Positions 46,267 to 58,900 are shown, numbered from the stretch's first letter. The stretch: 64,000 nucleotides of DNA from Hydrangea macrophylla (GCA_033977485.1 CM066983.1:111443580-111507579), one strand, 5' to 3'. The notes: generated by a model not told the origin, from the letters alone. Made by a program: numbers and translations.

Positions 46267-47162
46267 TTATTTAGATATAAATATAGATAGACATATGTGT
46301 GTGTGTGTGTGTGTGTGAGAATATGAATTTGTTTAAAAAGTCAAAAATTTAATCCCAAAATCAATTTATCTCAAAAACTAATTTGTTACTTAGATTTAAC
46401 TCCAAAATTAATTTATTCTAAAAATTTAAGATTTAAATGGAGGACACCGATCATTCGTTGCACTTTTTGAGTGTATCAAAGACTTACACCCACCAAAATG
46501 AGTGAGCCGAATCATTTGGATGTACAAATTCAGTCCTTATTTCGGTACAAGGACCATGAGTCATGACTGAAGCTTCTCGGTCTCTGTCTTCTCTCTCTCT
46601 CTCTCACATCTTTAGCGTTCTGTGTGCATATCCGTCTTTTCACATTCAACGCCGTTGTCAGTCCACATCTCACGACCCCTATTCCTCCACGCCAGTTCCT
46701 TCTTCGTTTCACTTCGACGCTTTAACGTCCCCTCCTCCCTCTCTCTCTCTCTCTCTCCATGACTAAAACCATAACCGAAGCCTCACTCTCAACATTTCAC
46801 TCTGTAAACAAATGATCGATGTGAAGTTAAACTTCCAAGTGTTCAATGTAAGTACTCCCATTCATTTGCTTCACTTTCCTCTTTCGTTCCCGCATTTCTA
46901 TGTTCCATTGATAGATACGTAACGATTCACAACTACATTAGCATTAGATCATTCTGTTCTGCCTTACTTAGAATTTAGTTGTACGAGAATTTTCCTTTCT
47001 CTTCTGTTTGGTTGCCCAGAAAATTGATGGGGAATTTTTTTTTTTTTTTTTTTTGTTGGAAATTCTAGATCTTCTAGGCTTGCTCTCACGTTGTTTGGGT
47101 TATGAGAAGATTACAACTTAGCTTTATAGGAAAAACATTTGAAAAGATGAGTGTTGGCTTGT
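46267..47162. other. No gene confirmed; CT-rich possible leader
   Basis: A TG run lies at 46297-46317. A pyrimidine-rich stretch with CTCTCTCT tracts (46590-46760) and AATGTAAGTA near 46846, a donor-like site, could be a leader exon of the pseudogene further right, but no link can be shown. Confidence 0.35.
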
Positions 47163-47471
47163 GTTATATGCAAGGGCGTATGCATAATGGTAGCTTGGGG
47201 TGGGCTAAAAATACATATAGAGTGGGGTTCACAGGGGTTCGAAAATTTTTTTTGGGGTCAAATTATGTTTATATTCTGAATTTTAGCATCATAAATGGCA
47301 TGCAAATAAATTATGTTTATATAAATTTTTTTTTTGGGTCAATTTATGTTTTTTTTTTTGGGTCAAATTATGTTTTTATTTTGAATCTTAATAACCTTTT
47401 CACCAATTTTTCCTTTAATAAATTACACCACAAGCAAAGAGAAAAATTTTGAAAAAAAGGAAAAAGAAAAC

Positions 47472-47664
47472 AAAAGGATTTTGAGAAGGAATACAATTTC
47501 TATTCATTCTCACTGTATAAATATATTTACAATGATAGATAAGATTGGAAAGAAATAAAGTGCAATAAAAGAGAATAAAATTAAACTGGGAAAGAATAAA
47601 ATATATGGTCAACATGACCTCATAAGGAAAGAATAATAACTCTAAAACTTTCTTAATTCCAACA
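47472..47664 (-). repeat. 3' LTR of the intact copia element
   Basis: 193 bp, seen as identical to 52516-52708. In element orientation it starts TGTTGGAATTAAG and ends ATCCTTTT, so it lacks the usual terminal CA. A TATA-like TTTATACAG lies near its end. Confidence 0.92.
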
Positions 47665-47671
47665 CTCCCCC

Positions 47672-50600
47672 TCAAGCTGGGGCGAAGATATTGACGAGCC
47701 CTAGCTTGCGGAGAGATGACTGAAGGAGGCTAGGACCAATAGACTTGGTGAACATATCCGCAGTTTGTTCTTGTGAGGGAACAAAAGTGGGTGAAATGAC
47801 CCCTGACTGAACCTTTTCACGAATAAAATGGATATCGACTTCTATATGCTTCGTTCTCTCATGGAGGACAGAATCAGATGATAACATAATGGCCGACTTA
47901 TTATCACAAAAGAGAGTGGATGAATCCATCACTGGGAACCCCAACTCATCCAGAAGAGAACGAATCCAAAGTAGCTCACAAGTCCCCTGAGCCATAGCAC
48001 GATACTCTGCTTCAGCTGAAGAACGCGAGACCACCGCTTGTTTCTTGCTTTTCCAGGATATAAGATGAGTACCACGAAAAGTGCATAAACCAGAAGTAGA
48101 ACGTCTATCACTTTTCGAGCCCGCATAATCAGCATCTGTGAAACAGGAGAGACCTGACTGTGCTCCTGTTTTAAAGAACAAACCAAGACCAGGACAGGTC
48201 TTAAGATAACGAAGAATATGATACACAGCATCCAAATGTGAAGTACGAGGTGAATGCATAAACTGGCTCACCACACTAACAGCGAACGTCAGATCTGGTC
48301 TAGTGTTCGTCAAATAGATGAGACGACCCACAAGACGTTGATAGACCGAGGAATCAGGTAGTAACTCACCCATCTCACTGGATAACTTCATATTCGGATC
48401 CATAGGGGAAGAGGCCGGTCTACATCCAAGCATGCCTGTATCCTGAAGGAGATCAAGAGCATACTTCCTCTGAGATAAGGAGATACCGTGACTAGACCGA
48501 GCCACCTCAATACCAAGAAAGTACCTCAAAGGACCCAAGTCCTTAATATCAAAGGATAACCCAAGATCACGCTTCACTTGAATAATTCCCGATGTATCAT
48601 CACCTGTAATAATAATGTCATCGACATAGACTGAGATAATAAGGCACTGTCCTTGGGAATTACGACGAATAAAGCAGGTATGGTCAGAATGACACCGAAT
48701 AAAACCCATAGTAAGTACCACATCACTGAAACGCTGAAACCATGCTCGGGGAGACTGTTTCAAACCATACAAAGATTTTCGGAGACGACATACTTTCCCA
48801 GAATACTCCCCCTGAGCCCGAAAACCGGGCGGTGGATCCATATAGATGGTTTCAGACAGATCACCATTAAGAAACGCATTCTTGACATCAAGCTGATAAA
48901 GGGGCCAAGAGAAAGAAGCAGCAAGCGATACAAGAAGGCGAACAGTGGTTAACTTAGCCACAGGAGCAAAGGTAGCACCAAAATCCTTCCCAGGAACTTG
49001 CGTAAAACCCTTAGCAACCAGCCGGGCTTTATACCGATCAATAGAACCATCAGCCAAATATTTAACATTGAATACCCACTTACAACCAACAGTGCGCTCA
49101 CCAGCTGGGAGAGCCACAAGATCCCATGTTTGATTGCCCTGAAGAGCACTCATTTCTGCTTCCATAGCAGCCACCCATTTAGGATTCTGAAGGGCCTCAT
49201 GAACAGAACGAGGAATAGGAACTGAATCAATTGCACTAACAAAGGAGGAAAAAGCATTGGACAGTCCCTGGTAAGAAACATACTTGGAAATGGGATGGTT
49301 AGTACTCTGTGAAATAAGAAAACGGGAAGGGGGGCGACGAACACGAGTGGGATAACGGGGGGAAGGAGGGGGAACAGTATCAATAGTAATATCAGGAGTA
49401 GTATCAGGAACAGTATCAGGAGGAAGAGCAGAAGCTAAAGGAGTGATACCTGAGTCCGGAGAAGAAGCTGGCGGGGGGGCAGAAGCGTGCTGGCGCCGAG
49501 AATAAACCTGTAAAGGAGTATGAGAAACAACAGGTGGCAGCGACTCAAAGACAGGAACAGGGCGTGGTTGTACAGAAATGTCCTCCAGAACAGGGACTCC
49601 AGAAGCAGGTTGTGACGAACCGGGATAAAAAGGGACAGTTTCAAGAAACGTAACATCTAAAGAGTTATAGAAATGACGTGTGAGAGGATCATAACAGCGA
49701 TACCCTTTTGACATTGATGAGTACCCTAGGAAAACACAACGAATAGCCTTATTATCCAGTTTGGTGCGAGTTGGACTTTTATTTTGGACAAAGCAAGTAC
49801 AGCCAAAAACACGTGGCACAATGGGAAAAAGAGTACTTCTAGGCTTAAGGACGTGAAGGGGCGATTTCCCGAGAAGGACACGACTCGGGGTACGATTTAT
49901 TAGATATGTGGCAGTGAGGACAGCCATATCCCAAAAATATTTAGGGACATTCATACCACACAAAAGACATCGAACCACAGACATGATATGACGGTTCTTT
50001 CGTTCCGCCACACCATTCTGTTCAGGAGTATAGGGACATGTAAGTTGTTGGAGAATCCCATCCTTGTTAAGAGCAGCCCTAAACTCATCAGTAATATATT
50101 CTCGGCCATTATCAGACCGAATGTTGCGCACAACAGTTTGAAATTGGGTTTTAATCATCTGTAAAAAATTTCGAAAGCAAGAAAAAACTTCAGATTTTTT
50201 CTTCAGAAGGTAAACCCAAGTACAACGGGTGTAATCATCAATAAATGTGACATAATAGCGATGATGTGATAGGGCAATGGTAGGTGAAGGGCCCCAAACA
50301 TCTGAATGAATAAGGTCAAAAACACAAGGTGCTCGGTGCATGCGAGGGATATAAGATGTGCGTGTATGTTTTGACAATTCACAAACCACACATTTAAAAT
50401 GAAAGTCTTTGCAAGCTTTATTCAATGGAGGAAACAACCAACACAAATACTGAAAATTTACATGTCCTAAACGGGCATGCCACAAATCTAAAGTCTTAAG
50501 AGAAAAAACATAATTATTTGAATCCGGTAGGACTAAGTCATTGGAAACAGGAGAGGAAGTAGCTTGCAAGCTGGAGGACACTTTGGGAGACTGAGGATCG

Positions 50601-52051
50601 CCAAAATAGTAGAGACCATCACGCTCATGGCCCCTGCCAAAAATCTTCTTCGAAGTCAGGTCCTGCAAATAGCAACAACGGGGTAAGAACACAACAGCAC
50701 AATTATGATCTTTGGCTAAACGATTTACAGACAGAAGATTATAGGCAAAATTAGGGATAAAATAAACAGACGAAAGAGTGATATCTGGAGATAAATATGC
50801 ATCACCCTGACTACGAACAGGAACAAAAGATCCATCAGCAATCCGAACTGACTGGTTAATGGAGGTAAATGGGGAAGTAAAAGACGAAAGCTCACCAGTC
50901 ATATGATTATTAGCGCCGGAATCCAGAATCCAAGTAGGATGGGCAGACTTACCATGGAGAGCAGTCGGAGTACCTGTAGCAATGGCAGCAGTGGAACCGG
51001 AAGCAGTCGAGGAGAAGGTACCAAGGCCCAAATGTGACTGTAGCTGGGCAATCTGAGACTGAAGTTCAGTATAATCGGGCAGAGGTGGAGCCGTCTCAAC
51101 GATAGCACCCGTACGGGGAGCACCCTTCCCACGACCAGTAGCTCGAGTTTTATTATATTGCTGTTTCAACGCAGGATGGAGATCAAAACAACGATCAATG
51201 GTGTGACCTAGCTGATGACAGTGCTGGCAATATGGACGGTTGCCAGCAGGACGGGGGGCCGATGGGGCACCAAAAGCAGGTCGAGGGCCTGAAGAAGTAC
51301 CAAAAATTGGGCGTGGGCCCGAGCGGGCAGCCAAAGCCATCTGATCAGAGACAGGAGATGTATGCCCGGATGGTGGAGACAACAGGCGACGGCGACGCTC
51401 ATCACCTTCCACGATAGCAAAGGCCTCAAATAAAGAGGGCATAGGTGAAGTATTCAGGATCTGGGTGCGTAGGGCCTCAAATTCGGGCTTTAGGCCCATC
51501 AAGAACTGATATGTATGACGACGGTCAAGACGTTTGACCTCTACCTCCCCATCATTAGGAAAATCACTAATGGGCTCATACTGGGCTAACTCCTCCCAAC
51601 GAGTCTGTAAATATCCAAAGAAATCGGACACAGAGAAACCCAAGGTGGCCTGAGAGGCATGAGAAATGTCCTGGTAAAGCTCAAAAATACGGGAGTCAGA
51701 ATGAGCATGGGCATACATCTTAGTTAAAGCTGTCCAGAGCCCATGAACAGTGCTGTGGTACATGAACATATGATATATCCGCTCTTCCATCGAATTAAAC
51801 ATCCACCCCAAAATAATACAGTTATCTGTAAACCATTCATCATATGTAGTATCAGATTCTGCAGGTTTAGGTGATTTACCGAGTAGCCAACCAATCTTCC
51901 GTTTGCCTCCAAGATAGAGGCGAAGAGAATTAGACCAGGCATGGAAGTTTTTTCCGTTCAACAAGACACTAGTAACCCGTTGAGCGGGAGTGTCTAGACG
52001 AGCTATGGTAGGAGCGGCAGGGATAGTAACGGACTTGGGAGGATCACCCAT
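47672..52051 (-). CDS. Copia gag-pol polyprotein
   Basis: 1459 residues from ATG at 52051; the frame is open further upstream but only to non-ATG codons. Order: gag with a UBN2/DUF4219-like region (NFHAWSNSLRLYL near 36), zinc knuckle CQHCHQLGHTIDRC (275-288), protease WILDSGANNHMTG (active Asp near 377), integrase with an HHCC start and D584, D647, E683 catalytic triad, reverse transcriptase with YVDD (1142-1145), RNase H with Asp near 1306 (FTDADYAGS), Glu near 1347 (SSAEAEY) and Asp near 1383 (FCDNKSA). The integrase-before-RT order defines Ty1/copia. No stop or frameshift is seen. Known role: copies the element RNA into DNA and inserts it. Whether it is expressed cannot be judged here. 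Confidence 0.93.
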   Translation of the reverse strand: MGDPPKSVTIPAAPTIARLDTPAQRVTSVLLNGKNFHAWSNSLRLYLGGKRKIGWLLGKSPKPAESDTTYDEWFTDNCIILGWMFNSMEERIYHMFMYHSTVHGLWTALTKMYAHAHSDSRIFELYQDISHASQATLGFSVSDFFGYLQTRWEELAQYEPISDFPNDGEVEVKRLDRRHTYQFLMGLKPEFEALRTQILNTSPMPSLFEAFAIVEGDERRRRLLSPPSGHTSPVSDQMALAARSGPRPIFGTSSGPRPAFGAPSAPRPAGNRPYCQHCHQLGHTIDRCFDLHPALKQQYNKTRATGRGKGAPRTGAIVETAPPLPDYTELQSQIAQLQSHLGLGTFSSTASGSTAAIATGTPTALHGKSAHPTWILDSGANNHMTGELSSFTSPFTSINQSVRIADGSFVPVRSQGDAYLSPDITLSSVYFIPNFAYNLLSVNRLAKDHNCAVVFLPRCCYLQDLTSKKIFGRGHERDGLYYFGDPQSPKVSSSLQATSSPVSNDLVLPDSNNYVFSLKTLDLWHARLGHVNFQYLCWLFPPLNKACKDFHFKCVVCELSKHTRTSYIPRMHRAPCVFDLIHSDVWGPSPTIALSHHRYYVTFIDDYTRCTWVYLLKKKSEVFSCFRNFLQMIKTQFQTVVRNIRSDNGREYITDEFRAALNKDGILQQLTCPYTPEQNGVAERKNRHIMSVVRCLLCGMNVPKYFWDMAVLTATYLINRTPSRVLLGKSPLHVLKPRSTLFPIVPRVFGCTCFVQNKSPTRTKLDNKAIRCVFLGYSSMSKGYRCYDPLTRHFYNSLDVTFLETVPFYPGSSQPASGVPVLEDISVQPRPVPVFESLPPVVSHTPLQVYSRRQHASAPPPASSPDSGITPLASALPPDTVPDTTPDITIDTVPPPSPRYPTRVRRPPSRFLISQSTNHPISKYVSYQGLSNAFSSFVSAIDSVPIPRSVHEALQNPKWVAAMEAEMSALQGNQTWDLVALPAGERTVGCKWVFNVKYLADGSIDRYKARLVAKGFTQVPGKDFGATFAPVAKLTTVRLLVSLAASFSWPLYQLDVKNAFLNGDLSETIYMDPPPGFRAQGEYSGKVCRLRKSLYGLKQSPRAWFQRFSDVVLTMGFIRCHSDHTCFIRRNSQGQCLIISVYVDDIIITGDDTSGIIQVKRDLGLSFDIKDLGPLRYFLGIEVARSSHGISLSQRKYALDLLQDTGMLGCRPASSPMDPNMKLSSEMGELLPDSSVYQRLVGRLIYLTNTRPDLTFAVSVVSQFMHSPRTSHLDAVYHILRYLKTCPGLGLFFKTGAQSGLSCFTDADYAGSKSDRRSTSGLCTFRGTHLISWKSKKQAVVSRSSAEAEYRAMAQGTCELLWIRSLLDELGFPVMDSSTLFCDNKSAIMLSSDSVLHERTKHIEVDIHFIREKVQSGVISPTFVPSQEQTADMFTKSIGPSLLQSSLRKLGLVNIFAPA

Positions 52052-52515
52052 GGAATCAAGACAATAAATCCACAAAGACGAGAGAAGTAGGCTCCAAGAG
52101 TCACCGTATAACACGCGGCAAATAGAGATAGAGGCAATCAGACACTTACACTCGATCACCTAACATTAACGGAGAGCCCACGAGACAGACGGGCAGCCAG
52201 ACAGGCTGCGAAGAGACGACGAGAGTGTCCTGAGGCCTCTAATACATTGGAGAGAAGTCCACAGGGACAGACACGCAGCCGGACAGGCTGCGGAAAGGCC
52301 TGAGAAGGCCTGGGGATGCGCCGGAGGTGCGCTGGCTGCTGCGAGGGCTAGGGTTGGTGGGGTCTGCTGCGGCGAGGGCTGGAGGGGTGGAAGTGGGTGC
52401 GCCGAGGACCTAGGGTGGTGGGTTTGGTCTCAGGGATGACTGAGGTGATGGGATGGTGGTGCCGAGAGGTGGTGGTGGGTGGTGAAAGTGTTAGGTTGAG
52501 CAAGCTCTGATACCA

Positions 52516-52708
52516 AAAAGGATTTTGAGAAGGAATACAATTTCTATTCATTCTCACTGTATAAATATATTTACAATGATAGATAAGATTGGAAAGAAAT
52601 AAAGTGCAATAAAAGAGAATAAAATTAAACTGGGAAAGAATAAAATATATGGTCAACATGACCTCATAAGGAAAGAATAATAACTCTAAAACTTTCTTAA
52701 TTCCAACA
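52516..52708 (-). repeat. 5' LTR of the intact copia element
   Basis: 193 bp, seen as identical to 47472-47664. The primer site for initiator tRNA-Met occupies 52504-52515 on the minus strand, directly adjoining the LTR. Confidence 0.92.
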
Positions 52709-53056
52709 AAAACAAATGGCATGCAAAAAAGAAATATGGGCTGGACTAGAACATTTTTTAAATAACAAGCACATCATAAATATTAGCTGGGTTAGAACCC
52801 AACTAAGGCTAATGGATTGGGCTTGAATACAAATTATTGCTATGCGGACTGGACTGAAGAATGATTAATGCTAGTGGGTTGGACATTTTGTTTTTGAGTA
52901 AAATAAATAAATAAATAAAAGAATGCACCACTAGGAGATCCACTGGGCTACGCCACCCAACTAAGATATAAAATGTAGTAAAAAATTTTTGTTTTGAACT
53001 TTACCCTGGGCTATAGCCCAGGTCAGCCCAGGGCTAGATACGCCCTTGGTTATATG

Positions 53057-53998
53057 GTTTTATCGAGCGAATACCTTATTGATTGGGCTGCCAAAAATTG
53101 TTGATCAAGGTACATTTTGTGTATATATGAAAATCTGTCCATCCATATCATACATTTCATATATATATATATATGTCTGTACATTTTGGGTTCTCTATGT
53201 AGAGTGTGCCTCATATATATATATATATATATATATGTCTGTACATTTTGGGTTCTTAGACATCAAAAATATTCCTTATTTTCTTTTCGATCATTTCTTA
53301 AGTAACCACCAGATGTGATATTTTCTGATTTCAACAATTCTTTTCTACGGTATCACCTGGATTTCTATAATAAAGCTCGAACTATAGAAATCTCAGCTCA
53401 ATGGCGTGGATCATGGTAATTGTGACGGATCCACTTCGAGAGCAAGGTTGGAGTAGCAAATCTCCATGCAAATCTTAGAAGCTGAAAAACATACAAAACA
53501 AAGTACAAAAGTGAAATTGAAGTTTGAGGGGTCCATGGAAGATATGGTAAGTCAGCTTCCCTATAGACTATGGGTTTGATTTTGATGACAATCAAAATTT
53601 GCTGTTTCATAAGTACCTTTCTGCTGTTTGGATGTCCATTGTAGCTATCTACTTGCCTTTGTTTGTTGATATTATAGTGAAGTACTTGAGTGGAATGCAT
53701 TTCAGAAGTAACTTGCAAACTTAATTTAAGCAAATATACACTTCTTAAGTAGCTAGATGTTAGAGCTGCTTTAAACTTTAGAAACCATTTAGTCTTGCAT
53801 TTTCTTTTCCAAAATTGAAACTTCCCCTAAATGGAAAATTCTCATTTTCAAAATGATGACCTGGCAAGCATGTGCATCAGCCGAAAATTCCTTCTTTGAA
53901 CTGGCCTTATTGAATTTTATACGCTGGTACAAGTGGGAATCATCACCCTCGATGTAACTTATTGTTCCGTGATGGCTCTTCCTTATTAGGTTGGAGAG
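53057..53998. other. No gene confirmed; tandem TA-linked duplication
   Basis: A unit TGTCTGTACATTTTGGG plus TTCT preceded by a TA run occurs at about 53158-53194 and 53211-53256. The rest may be intron or 5' sequence of the pseudogene that starts at about 53999; an acceptor-like CTTATTAG precedes it. Confidence 0.4.
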
Positions 53999-55802
53999 AT
54001 GGCGTGCATAAGAGGAAAGGATAGTGCAGAAAGACCAACTTGTGAAATGGCTGACCAAAGAGAGATAGATGCAGCGCATCTTTTGGTAGAACTGGCCAAT
54101 GGTCTCTTGCGGTGTCCTAAGAATGACATTGGTTCATTAAGAAGAGACCTTGGTGTGGTTCAGCAGGCAGATGGTCAAATATCAACTACTACATTGGCTG
54201 ATTATAGTAGGCAACATGCTGATACATTTGTGGCAAACAGAAAGATGAAGAGGGAAACTGCTGAAAAGTTAAATTTTCCATTCCAAAAGACCAACCATCT
54301 GGAAAGAAAGCAAATGAAAAAGAAAGTTGGGAGTGACTTTTCTTTGCCACAGTCAAACAAGTTTAGGAATTATTTTGTTACTGAGAATGAGAAAGACAAG
54401 GATCTTACTAGTAGATTGGTCAAAAAAAGTCACCCTGGTGTTGATTCTTGTGAGATAGCTGGTCATGTTAAATTAGCCGCGAAACATTTTGGAAGTAGAA
54501 CGGCAATAAATAAGCGGCAAGCAAAAGAGGGTGTTACCCACTTAGATGAACCAGTTGAATTTGCTTATTTACATTCTGGATTCAAAAATTTGATAGATGG
54601 ATATACTTATTCAAAGAAAAAAATGTGTTCACGGAAAGCTAAAACTGGTTCTTTGGGTAGTGGTAGAATTTACTCCAAACTCCTCTCTAAAAGAGGAATC
54701 ATGGATGATGTGGTGCCGGTTATAAAACCAGCAAAGAAGCAGAAAGTTATGTTGATCACTCCCACCCTTCATTCCAGCTTCTCATTATCCATTATACATC
54801 TTCTCTCTGCTGTTCGAATGGCACTGGTCGCTAGGCAGGCACAAGATTGTTCTTCATCACTTGAAAAGTGTACCAAGGAGGGCGAAAGAAGACTAAAACA
54901 ATGCAGTATCACTGAGAATGTAAATTCTGGAGGCATCAGTGAATCTCAGTCACGTGAAATGGAACGAGAGCTTTCATCTTCCCTCACTATACATCAAATC
55001 GTGCAGTGCGTTAGATCAAAACTAGGAGATCCTCGTATTCTTGAAACGAAGGAGCCACTTTTGGATTTAGTTAGAGGAGTTCTTAAGATGTTTTCTTCTA
55101 CAATAGCACCTCTAGGAGCAAAGGGTTGGAAGGCTCTTACAATGTACAAAAGATCCAACAAAAGTTGGTCCTGGGTCGGTCCAGTTTCTTTCAAATTGTC
55201 ACATGACAATCATATCAACGAAGAAACATCTCCCGAAGCTTGGGGGCTTCCTCACAGAACTCTTGTGAAGTTGGTCGATTGCTTTGCTAACTGGCTAAAC
55301 AAAGGGCAAGAGACCATTCGGCAAATCGGAAATCTTCCTGCAGCACCCATGATACTGATGCAACCCATCAAACCTGAGGAAAGATTCAAGGACTTGAGAA
55401 CTTAGAAGAGTCTCGTCACTATCAAACCAATCTGTGACGAAGTAGGGGATTATTTCCGTAGAGAAGAAGCTCTGAGGTACTTAATTCCAGAGTGGGCATT
55501 TTCTTATACAGCAGTTGATGGTAGGAAATCTGTCGTTGCTCCTATAAGAAGGTGTAGTGGCAAGCCATCTGGAAAAACCCGAGATCATTTTTTGCTTAAA
55601 ATCAATCGGCCACCTCATGTCACTGTGTTGTTAGAGATGCCGCTGCTCGGTTGCCAGCAAGTATTGGTACCAGAGCCAATGTTTGTACATTGGTAAAAGA
55701 TTCGCAGTATATAGTGGATGACATTTCCGACTCTCAAATTAACCAAGTCGTGAGTGGAGCTCTGGACCGCTTGCACTATGAATTTGATCCTTGTGTACAG
55801 TT

Positions 55803-55990
55803 TGTTAAAAGCAATATTTGATCAAGCTTAGATTGAGACCAAGAGTCTCAACCCTATTTATATTAATCACTGATAAGGGAGAAATTACAAAGGTGCCCTT
55901 AGGCAAATAAAAGAAAAAAATAAAAAACTAACAACTCCATAATAACTAATTGACAACTAATTGTCAGCTAATAAATAGCACATCTCAACA
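55803..55990 (-). repeat. 3' LTR of the defective copia element
   Basis: 188 bp. Differs from the other LTR by GATAAGGGA versus GATAATGGA and by AACTAATTGAC versus AACTAAGTGAC only, as read by eye. Confidence 0.92.
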
Positions 55991-55997
55991 CTCCCCC

Positions 55998-58900
55998 TCA
56001 AGCTGGTGCGAAGATATCTCTCATGTCCAGCTTGCTAAGGATATAATGATGAGGCCTACTTCCAAGACCTTTAGTGAAAACATCTGCTAACTGTTCACTG
56101 GATTTCACAAACGGAGTACAGATCACACCACTACTCAGTTTCTCTTTAATAAAGTGTCTGTCAATCTCCACATGCTTAGTTCGGTCATGTTGTACTGGGT
56201 TGTGAGCAATACTGATGGCTGCTTTATTGTCACAGTATAGTCCCATAGGATCAGGGGGCATAAGATTAAGGTCTCTCAATAAAATCTTTATCCACAACAA
56301 CTCACAAATTCCCTGAGACATAGCACAAAATTCTGCCTCGGCACTAGATCTAGATACAATAGGTTGTTTCTTGCTACGCCAAGTAACAAGATTTCCTCCA
56401 ACAAAGGTACAATACCCTGAGGTAGATCTTCTATCTGTAGCTGAACCTGCCCAATCTGCATCTGTATATCCTTCCACTTGAAGGTGCATGATTATGTATA
56501 CCAAAGAATAAACCCTTCCCAGGGGCTGATTTCAAATACCTGAGGATTCGAAGAACAGCATCATAGTGAGACTCACGAGGAGCATGCATAAACTGGCTGA
56601 CAACGCTTACGGCGAAGGCAATGTCAGGGCGAGTGTAAGACAGATAAATCAGTTTTCCAACCAATCTCTGATATCTCCCCTTGTCAACCACTTCTCCATC
56701 TGTGTCATCCCCTAATTTCTGATTAACTTCCATAGGAGTATCACATGCCTTACTCCCTAGCATACCAGTTTCTTGCAGGAGATCAAGAACATATTTTCTC
56801 TGGGAGATGAAGATCCCTTGTTTGCTTCTTGCTACCTCAATTCCCAGAAAATACTTGAGGCTTCCCAAGTCTTTTATTTCAAATTCCTTGGCCATGTATC
56901 TCTTCAACTCCTGTATATCTTCCACATCGTCTCCTGTAAGAACAATATCATCCACATATACTATGAGAGCCGTTACTTTCCCTTGTGAGGAATGTCTGAT
57001 AAAAAGAGTATGATCACCTTGGCTTTGTTGAAAGCCATATTTGAGCATAGCTTGAGTAAACCTTTCGAACCATGCCCTCGGAGACTATTTAAGTCCATAC
57101 AGGGACTTCTTAAGTCTACAAACCTTTCCTTTAGTTTTGGCGTCTTCAAACCCCGGAGGAATATCCATATAAACTTCTTCTGCCAAGTCCCCGTGTAGAA
57201 AGGCATTTTTAACATCGAACTGGTGGAGAGGCCAATCTAAATTTGCAGCAAGGGATAAAAGAATTCTTACAGTGTTCATTTTAGCAACTGGAACAAATGT
57301 TTCCTCATAATCCACTCCATAAGTCTGTATATCCCTTTGCCACCAAACGAGCTTTATACCTCTCAATAGATCCGTCTGCCTTATGCTTGACTGTAAACAC
57401 CCACTTACACCCCACTGTCTTGTGCCCTCTAGGTATTTCAACCAATTCCCAAGTGCCATTTTTGTGGAGAGCTTTCATCTCCTCAATCATAGCATGCTTC
57501 CATTTGGGATCAATGAGTGCATCCTGTACATGGTTAGGGATAGACACAGAAGCAAGTTTGGATACAAAGGCTTGGTAAGAAGGAGACAGACGACTATATG
57601 AGACAAATTTAGATATGGGATGTTGAGTACATGACCTAACACCCTTACGTGTAGCAATTGGAATATCTAAATCATCGGTAATAGCAGTAGGAGAATTAGA
57701 ATTACCTGGTCCCTCATCAAGAGAAGGAGACGGGAGTGGTGGATCAGGAGGAATGGTCTTATCTTTCATCCTCCAAGTTCTTCTCTGATATACTATATCC
57801 TCTTTCTCTGGATTTGTTTCTTTTTCGATGGTGGGTTCCACAAATGTCTCTTGCTCAGTCTCTTGCTCTCCATCAATTTTTCCTACCTCTTCCCCCTTAT
57901 CAAGAGTGCTCAATATCTCAAATGGATTAGACACAGGTAAATTAGGAACATGTAGTTCAGGCAACTCTTCTGTACTTGTTTTCTCCCCCTGAAGAGGAGC
58001 CTGAGGTGTGAAATAGGACTGTTCCTCAAAGAAGGTGACATCCATGGAAACATACCACTTTTGAGTAGGAGGATGGTAACATTTATACCCTTTTTGAGTG
58101 GGAGAGTAACCAAGGAAAACACATTTGATAGCTCGAGGATCAAGTTTTTCCCTTGTGGGAGCATGATTATGAACGAAACAGACACAACCAAAGACCTTAG
58201 GAGGAATGGAAAAAAGATCAGAAGGACTAGAAATAACCTCAACGGGTGATTGTTTATGAAGAACTTGAGTAGGAAGCCGATTGATTAAATAAGCAGCAGT
58301 TAAGACTGCTTCACCCCAAAAAAACTTCGGAGCTTGGGCTGAGAATAACATTGATCTGGCAGTGTCTAAGAGGTGACGATTCTTGCGCTCCGCAACTCCA
58401 TTTTGTTGTGGAGTATTGGTGCAAGAAGATTGGTGAATTATGCCGTTCTCCAAAAAATACTTCTCAAGACCAGATTTAAAGTACTCTTCCCCATTGTCTG
58501 AACGAACAATTTTTACAACCGCACCAAACTGGGTACAAATCATTTTGTGAAAGGTTTTAAATATTGAATGGACGTCACTCTTTTCTTTCATCATGTACAC
58601 CCAAGTAGTACGAGAAAAATCATCTATAAATGTGACAAACCACCTATGGCCTTTAAGTGCAACAACACGAGAGGCACCCCAAACATCTGATTGTATAAGA
58701 GAAAAATGAACATAACTCTTATTATTACTAGGATAAAAGGAAGCACGGTGGTGCTTTCCAAGTTCACAATCTTCACATCGAAAGGTGGAAACATTTTTAT
58801 TAGATGACAAAGAAGGAAATAAGTGCTTTAGAAGACCAAAGGAGAGATGTCCTAGGCGTCTGTGCCAGAGCATGATATCACTAGATGTAAAGCCAGTGAG

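Larger units (their letters stand above)
47472..52708 (-). mobile_element. Full-length Ty1/copia retrotransposon, apparently intact
   Basis: 5237 bp on the minus strand. Two 193-bp LTRs (47472-47664 and 52516-52708) appear identical base for base. AAAAC is duplicated at 47467-47471 and 52709-52713. Next to the 5' LTR the primer site reads TGGTATCAGAGC, an exact initiator tRNA-Met complement; next to the 3' LTR lies a purine tract (minus strand TTGAGGGGGAG). LTRs start TGTTGGAA but end in TTTT rather than CA. One long uninterrupted gag-pol frame fills the interior. All features needed for mobility are visible, which is consistent with very recent insertion. Confidence 0.93.
47171..53048. mobile_element. 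hAT-like element interrupted by a copia retrotransposon
   Basis: CAAGGGCGTATGCA at the left and AGATACGCCCTTG at the right are inverted ends. The 8-bp GTTATATG flanks perfectly at 47163-47170 and 53049-53056, as for hAT elements. About 640 bp belong to it (47171-47471 and 52709-53048, non-coding, with GGGCTATAGCCCAGG near the right end); the rest is the copia insertion. It therefore predates the copia element. Confidence 0.85.

Noticed and set aside
52052..52159. 36-residue N-terminal extension of the copia frame
   Set aside because: It begins at a non-ATG codon; the ATG at 52051 (MGDPPKSV) is the natural gag start.
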